NCBI GenBank assembly: GCA_029582265.1
Contig: CM055819.1
Coordinates: 35,409,288-35,473,287, forward strand
Source of the DNA: Zoroaster sp. YZ-2022
Taxonomy: Eukaryota > Echinodermata > Asteroidea > Forcipulatida > Zoroasteridae
Direction of reading: 5' to 3'
Length of the DNA: 64,000 bases
Part shown: in pieces, positions 13,201 through 19,200 of the stretch
How positions within the stretch are numbered: position 1 is the stretch's first letter
How the letters are laid out: each line of letters opens with the position of its first letter
Program-made: the position numbers and the translations under genes
Notes under the pieces: generated by a model
The model's database searches: none
Told to the model about the DNA's origin: nothing
Seen by the model: only the letters and a program-made list of their open reading frames with translations

Positions 13201-16200
13201 AAAAGTAGGGAGAATATCATGCCTGTCTTAATATTGAAATTAATAGCAAATTTGGCTACAATATTTGGAATGGGTATTAATCCTTGCAGTGTAAAAGAAC
13301 ACCAACTGGAAACATGACGCTTACCTGTTTCGGCTGGTGACCCGCCATGACTGTGATGCATTTGATGCAGACTGACAGGAGACTCAACGGTGGATTGGTC
13401 AACGAGCTCAAGCTGGGAAAAAAGACACAATCCAAAACTTTGTATAGAATAATCAAATATAATCAAATGGTCAAATTTTAGTATCAAAGTCACTTGATGT
13501 CAAGCTTTTGACGGTATCGAATCTTCTTAAGAAATGATTTTCTGTAGTGCTTTCATTTTAAAGAAAAGTTAAATTATTACCAATGAGTTTATCGGAAAGG
13601 ATACTCTTTCCTAAATTCCACATTTGAATGAATACATTTTCTCATTAACCCTAACTCCCTAGGCCCACTTGCTTACGTATCATCTGAATCCTCCAAAATC
13701 CTTCAGTAGTAAAGCAAGCACATGACATGTATGCACATGTGTTTCTAATCTGTGATACATGTTTGTTTGTTTGTTTGTTTGTTTAGATGATCTTCCCAAC
13801 AAGGGAACTCGGCAAAGCTCCCACAAGGGGATATAAACGCCAAGTTGGCAACAGCCAATGTCTCTCATACAAACATTGGTTTAACGTCTATGATTATGAA
13901 CTGCACAAATCAATCAATTGTGATTCAGTAACGAGACGACAATACTTATTCTAGGCATTGTGAAATCAGCGGTTAGCTTGTACATGGCCAGGGACCCTCC
14001 CTGCATTGCATGGAGCAATAAACAGTGTCCACTAACCCAAGCAGTGACCTTGCAATCACTACAACAAACATGGATGTACATGTACCATGGAAAGGCAATA
14101 ACCTCAATCCTCCAAAATCCTTCACTTTAACAAAAAGGATTTTGGAAGATTTGGGAAGGTTAGGGTTAATGACACAGCGTAATAAGCTGAAACTTTCACA
14201 GGTTGTTTGGTTGATATACATGTATATCTTGATTCAAAAGAGAGTAAGCATACTCATAGAAGCAGTTTGGCCAACGTTACCAATGCTGTACCTTCCCTTC
14301 AATGTATATCTTGATTCAAAGAGAGTATAAGCATACTCAAAGAAGCAGTTTGGCCAACATTACCAATGCTGTACCTTCCCTTCAATGTATATCTTGATTC
14401 AAAAGAGAGTAAGCATACTCACAGAAGCAGTTTGGCCAACATTACCAATGCTGTACCTTCCCTTCAATGTATATCTTGATTCAAAGAGAGTATAAGCATA
14501 CTCAAAGAAGCAGTTTGGCCAACATTACCAATGCTGTACCTTCCCTTCAATGTATATCTTGATTCAAAAGAGAGTAAGCATACTCACAGAAGCAGTTTGG
14601 CCAACATTACCAATGCTGTACCTTCCCTTCAATGTATATCTTGATTCAAAAGAGAGTAAGCATACTCACAGAAGCAGTTTGGCCAACGTTACCAATGCTG
14701 TACCTTCCCTTCAATGTATATCTTGATTCAAAAGAGAGTAAGCGTACTCACAGAAGCAGTTTGGCCAACGTTACCAATGCTGTACCTTCCCTTCAATGTA
14801 TATCTTGATTCAAAAGAGAGTAAGCGTACTCACAGAAGCAGTTTGTAACGTTACCAATGCTGTACCTTCCCTTCAATGTATATCTTGATTCAAAAGAGAG
14901 TAAGCGATACTCACAGAAGCAGTTTGGCCAACATTACCAATGCTGTACCTTCCTTCAATGTATATCTTGATTCAAAAGAGAGTAAGCGTACTCACAGAAG
15001 CAGTTTATTACGTTACCAATGCTGTACCTTCCCTTCAATGTATATCTTGATTCAAAAGAGAGTAAGCGTACTCACAGAAGCAGTTTGGCCAACGTTACCA
15101 ATGCTGTACCTTCCCTTCAATGTATATCTTGATTCAAAAGAGAGTAAGCGTACTCACAGAAGCAGTTTGGCCAACGTTACCAATGCTGTACCTTCCCTTC
15201 AATGTATATCTTGATTCAAAAGAGAGTAAGCGTACTCACAGAAGCAGTTTGGCCAACGTTACCAATGTTGTACCTTCCCTTCAATGTATATCTTGATTCA
15301 AAGAGAGTAAGCGTGCATCACAGAAGCAGTTTGGCCAACGTTACCAATGTTGTACCTTCCCTTCAATGTATATCTTGATTCAAAAGAGAGTAAGCGTACT
15401 CACAGAAGCAGTTTGGCCAACGTTACCAATGTTGTACCTTCCCTTCAATGTATATCTTGATTCAAAAGAGAGTAAGCGTACTCACAGAAGCAGTTTGGCC
15501 AACGTTACCAATGTTGTACCTTCCCTTCAATGTATATCTTGATTCAAAAGAGAGTAAGCATAATAATAATAATGAACATTTGTAATGCGCCGGTATCCAT
15601 CATAAAAACGATGCTCATGGCGCAGCGACACACCAGTACAAGAAAAACAAAGAAGCAGTTTGGCCAACATTACCAATGTTGTACCTTCCCTTCAATGTAT
15701 ATCTTGATTCATAGAGAGTAAGCATACTCATAGAAGCAGTTTGGCCAATATTACCAATGTTGTACCTTCCCTTCAATGTATATCTTGATTCAAAGAAAGT
15801 AAGTGTACTCGTAGAAGCAGTTTTTCCAACATGACCAATGCTGTACCTTCCCTTCAATGTATATCTTGATTCAAAGAGAGTAAGCATACTCATAGAAGCA
15901 GTTTGGCCAACGTTACCAATGCTGTACCTTCCCTTCAATGTATATCTTGATTCAAAGAAAGTAAGTGTACTCGTAGAAGCAGTTTTTCCAACATGACCAA
16001 TGCTGTACCTTCCCTTCAATGTATATCTTGATTCAAAGAGAGTAAGCATACTCATAGAAGCAGTTTGGCCAACGTTACCAATGTTGTACCTTCCCTTCAA
16101 TGTATATCTTGATTCATAGAGAGTAAGCATACTCATAGAAGCAGTTTGGCCAATATTACCAATGTTGTACCTTTCCTTCAATGTATATCTCGATTCAAAG

Positions 16201-19200
16201 AGAGTAAGCATACTCAAAGCAGCAGTTTTTCCAACATTACCAATGCTGTACCTTCCCTTAAATCTGTGCTGTTTTTGCTTAGATTTGCTTTATGATGTTC
16301 CGTTGTTGGTGAATCCTGTATTACGTTCAAATGTTACAATTGTTTTGTTTTTATTTGAATATGTTTTGCTTCTATTTCATGTCACGTCTTTCAACAGGGC
16401 ATGGAATCGGTGTCCTAGTTAAAGATGAACTCAGTGACTAAAAATTACTGGCTCATTTATGCAGCAGCAACGGTAATATGACCTTATCATGTGGGGTATT
16501 ATTTTCAGTTGCTGAGTTAATCTAAAACTAGCATACTGATTCCATGCCCTGTTGGTTGTGATATTGTTCCTTTAACCCTCCTACTATTGCAAGGGTCAAA
16601 ATCAGTCAAAATGTTGATATACTTCCCAAGGTATATCTAGTGCACTTAAAAGTCAAACACTGTCAAACCTTACGTGTAGTAAGTACATTTAAAGGTCAAA
16701 ATGAGTCAACCGTTTTTGACTGGTAAAAGCATTATCTAGTATTGTTCAGGGTGGTCAAAATGACAGTAAAAACCAGTCAAAAAATGTCCCTGTGTGCACA
16801 TTTGGATCAACAGTCAAAACAGGCAGTTGACTGATTTTGACCTCTATTGCAACTTCCCACTAAAGTGCAGCTATAGTAGGAGGTTAAAGACATTATTTAA
16901 TTGTGGAATTGTTTATTTGTTCTGACGATGTGTATGTAAGATTGCTATTGGTGAATGCCATTTATTATTTTATTTTTGTTGATAATTTTGTTTTGCTTCA
17001 TTATAAGTGCCCTTTGTCCTGTTAAAAATGTGTTATTTTGTGGAAATTACGATGCAATAAATATAGCTTTAATAACTCCACTGGAGAATAAAAAATAATA
17101 ATATCAATAAAAACAAATTAAATAAATATAACCATAATTGAATGGTTGAGCTGTCTTTAGAGAGTGATAAATAATCACTTTAATCTCATGTTTTATAAGA
17201 TACCTATGAAATTGATACCGCACCTTGAAATCAGCACATAGAGACAGTCTGTGATTGGTTGCAGCTTGGACGACAGTGACCAATCGGCTTCCAGTATATG
17301 GGTCACAAGGTCCACAATGGCCTCAGCTTGGCCAACCTGGACGCCTGTGGAGGGTAAATAAGTAAAATATCTGCATTCTAATTTGGAAATTACTGTGGAC
17401 ACATTCTGAATGAAGTAAGTTCTTTTAGGCCGTGTCCCTAAATGGCACAATCATATCAATTGCTTTGTATTACGATGCATGAATTCCATCATACTCACCT
17501 GAGGGGGGATTACCCTGTCGAATACGGACTAGGAGCCAGTCTATGAGACAATGAAACAACTGCCAACCGCTGAAATCAGCATTCCATCGAATCAATTCAC
17601 CTGACAAAAATTGAAGGGAAAAAAAACAAAAACACCCTCAAATCTACTATCATGAGAAGTGGCAAATTTCATCTAGCTGCTTACCACAAACATTTGCTTA
17701 GCAAGTTTTTTTTTTAAGTTACCATCCAAAGTTACATACAAAATGTGTGTACTTCGGCTGGTAGTCTGTTTTATAATGCTTAGCAAAAATAGTTGCTAAG
17801 CAACAATCTCTTTGAAATTGAGTCCAGAACTGTTGGCACACCTTGATTGTCATATCTTCATGTACAAATTATTTTATGTGTAGCTGCATATAGATCTTAT
17901 GCATATGTTGTCACAAATGGAAGGGCGCCCTCGCTCAGATGAAAAAGCAAGTTCACTCATTGGTTCATGCATGCATACTACGCGTACACGTGCCGTGCAT
18001 TTGAGTGCGTGAGCACACAGCCATGAACCAATGCATGGCCTTATTTTACCTCTGAGCGAGGGCGCCCTTCAGTTTGTGACGAAGGTCTGTTGTCTGTTTG
18101 TTACTTTCTATGCACTGTGCTTCCTCTAAAGGTAAAAATATATTACAAGCATAAGCAGTCACAATGCAGTAAGAATAAATACGATCTTTACTCACCCCTG
18201 TCTTGCTGTAGTTGGCCACCCAAAGTACCAGCCGGTATAGAGAACCCATCACAGTGATCGCCTGTAGTAAATCAAAGGAAAAGACAATTAGTCTTGAAAG
18301 GGAAGATACAACACTGGTAATGTTGACAAAAACTGCTTCTACAATTATGCTTAATTTCTTAGTATCATTACATACATGTATCTTAGTTACAACATCAGTA
18401 ATGTTGACAAAAACTGCTTCTACACGTATGCTTAATTTCTTTGAATTAAGATATACATTAAAGGGAAGATACAACATTGCTAATATTGACAAAAACTGCT
18501 TCTCACATAAACACAATAAAGGGGGCCACTTTGCATCCGTCACGTTAGCAGTTTTTCCAATGGTTGTTATTTATTTTTAAGTACCCGAAACCGACCAAAA
18601 AGTGTTTCAACATGTGAATGGACATGCAGGCTTATACTAGAACTAATTTGAGTTGATTTATTTTAATTTTTAATTTTTTAATTTATTTTTTACATTCAAA
18701 TTTCCATAAAAATTGGACGGAAAAAGTTACCTCAATTTTCCGTCCATTTGTTGATGGAAATTTTAGGCTAATTAAAAAAATAATACTAATAATCAACTCA
18801 AATTATCTTTAGGATAAGCATGCATGTCTATTCAAATATTGAAATTCTTTTTGGGTGGTTTCAGATATTTAAAAAAAATTACAACCATAAGAAAAACTGC
18901 TAACGTGACGGTAGGAAAGTGGCCCTCTTTATTGTGTTTTATGTTTTCTCCATTTTTTTTAAATCAAGATAAACATGTACATTAAACAACCAACCTGTGA
19001 AATGTGTGGAGTCCAGGTAATGTGAAAAATATAAAAAAGTGCTAGAAAAAGTACCATCTTTGACAGGAAACACATCGAGCAAAAGGTGTTGTCAGCAACT
19101 TTTAGTACATTACCATCCTTAGATTAAGTTACATGTAGCTTTGGGATAATAATTGGATTATTATCAATCATGTACAACATTGTAGATTCACAACTATCAA

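Noticed and set aside
14215..16262. Regular repeats considered as a CRISPR array
   Set aside because: The units are contiguous satellite monomers without unique spacers, in animal DNA, and no cas genes are present.
18041..18130. Extra NUP188 exon with EAQCIESNKQTTDLRHKLKG
   Set aside because: It overlaps the arm of MITE G, and inserting it would break the phase between exons 2 and 3.
18196..18261. Alternative reading AITVMGSLYRLVLWVANYSK of NUP188 exon 2
   Set aside because: It looks plausible but leaves both neighbouring junctions out of phase. The other frame fits exons 1 and 3 exactly.
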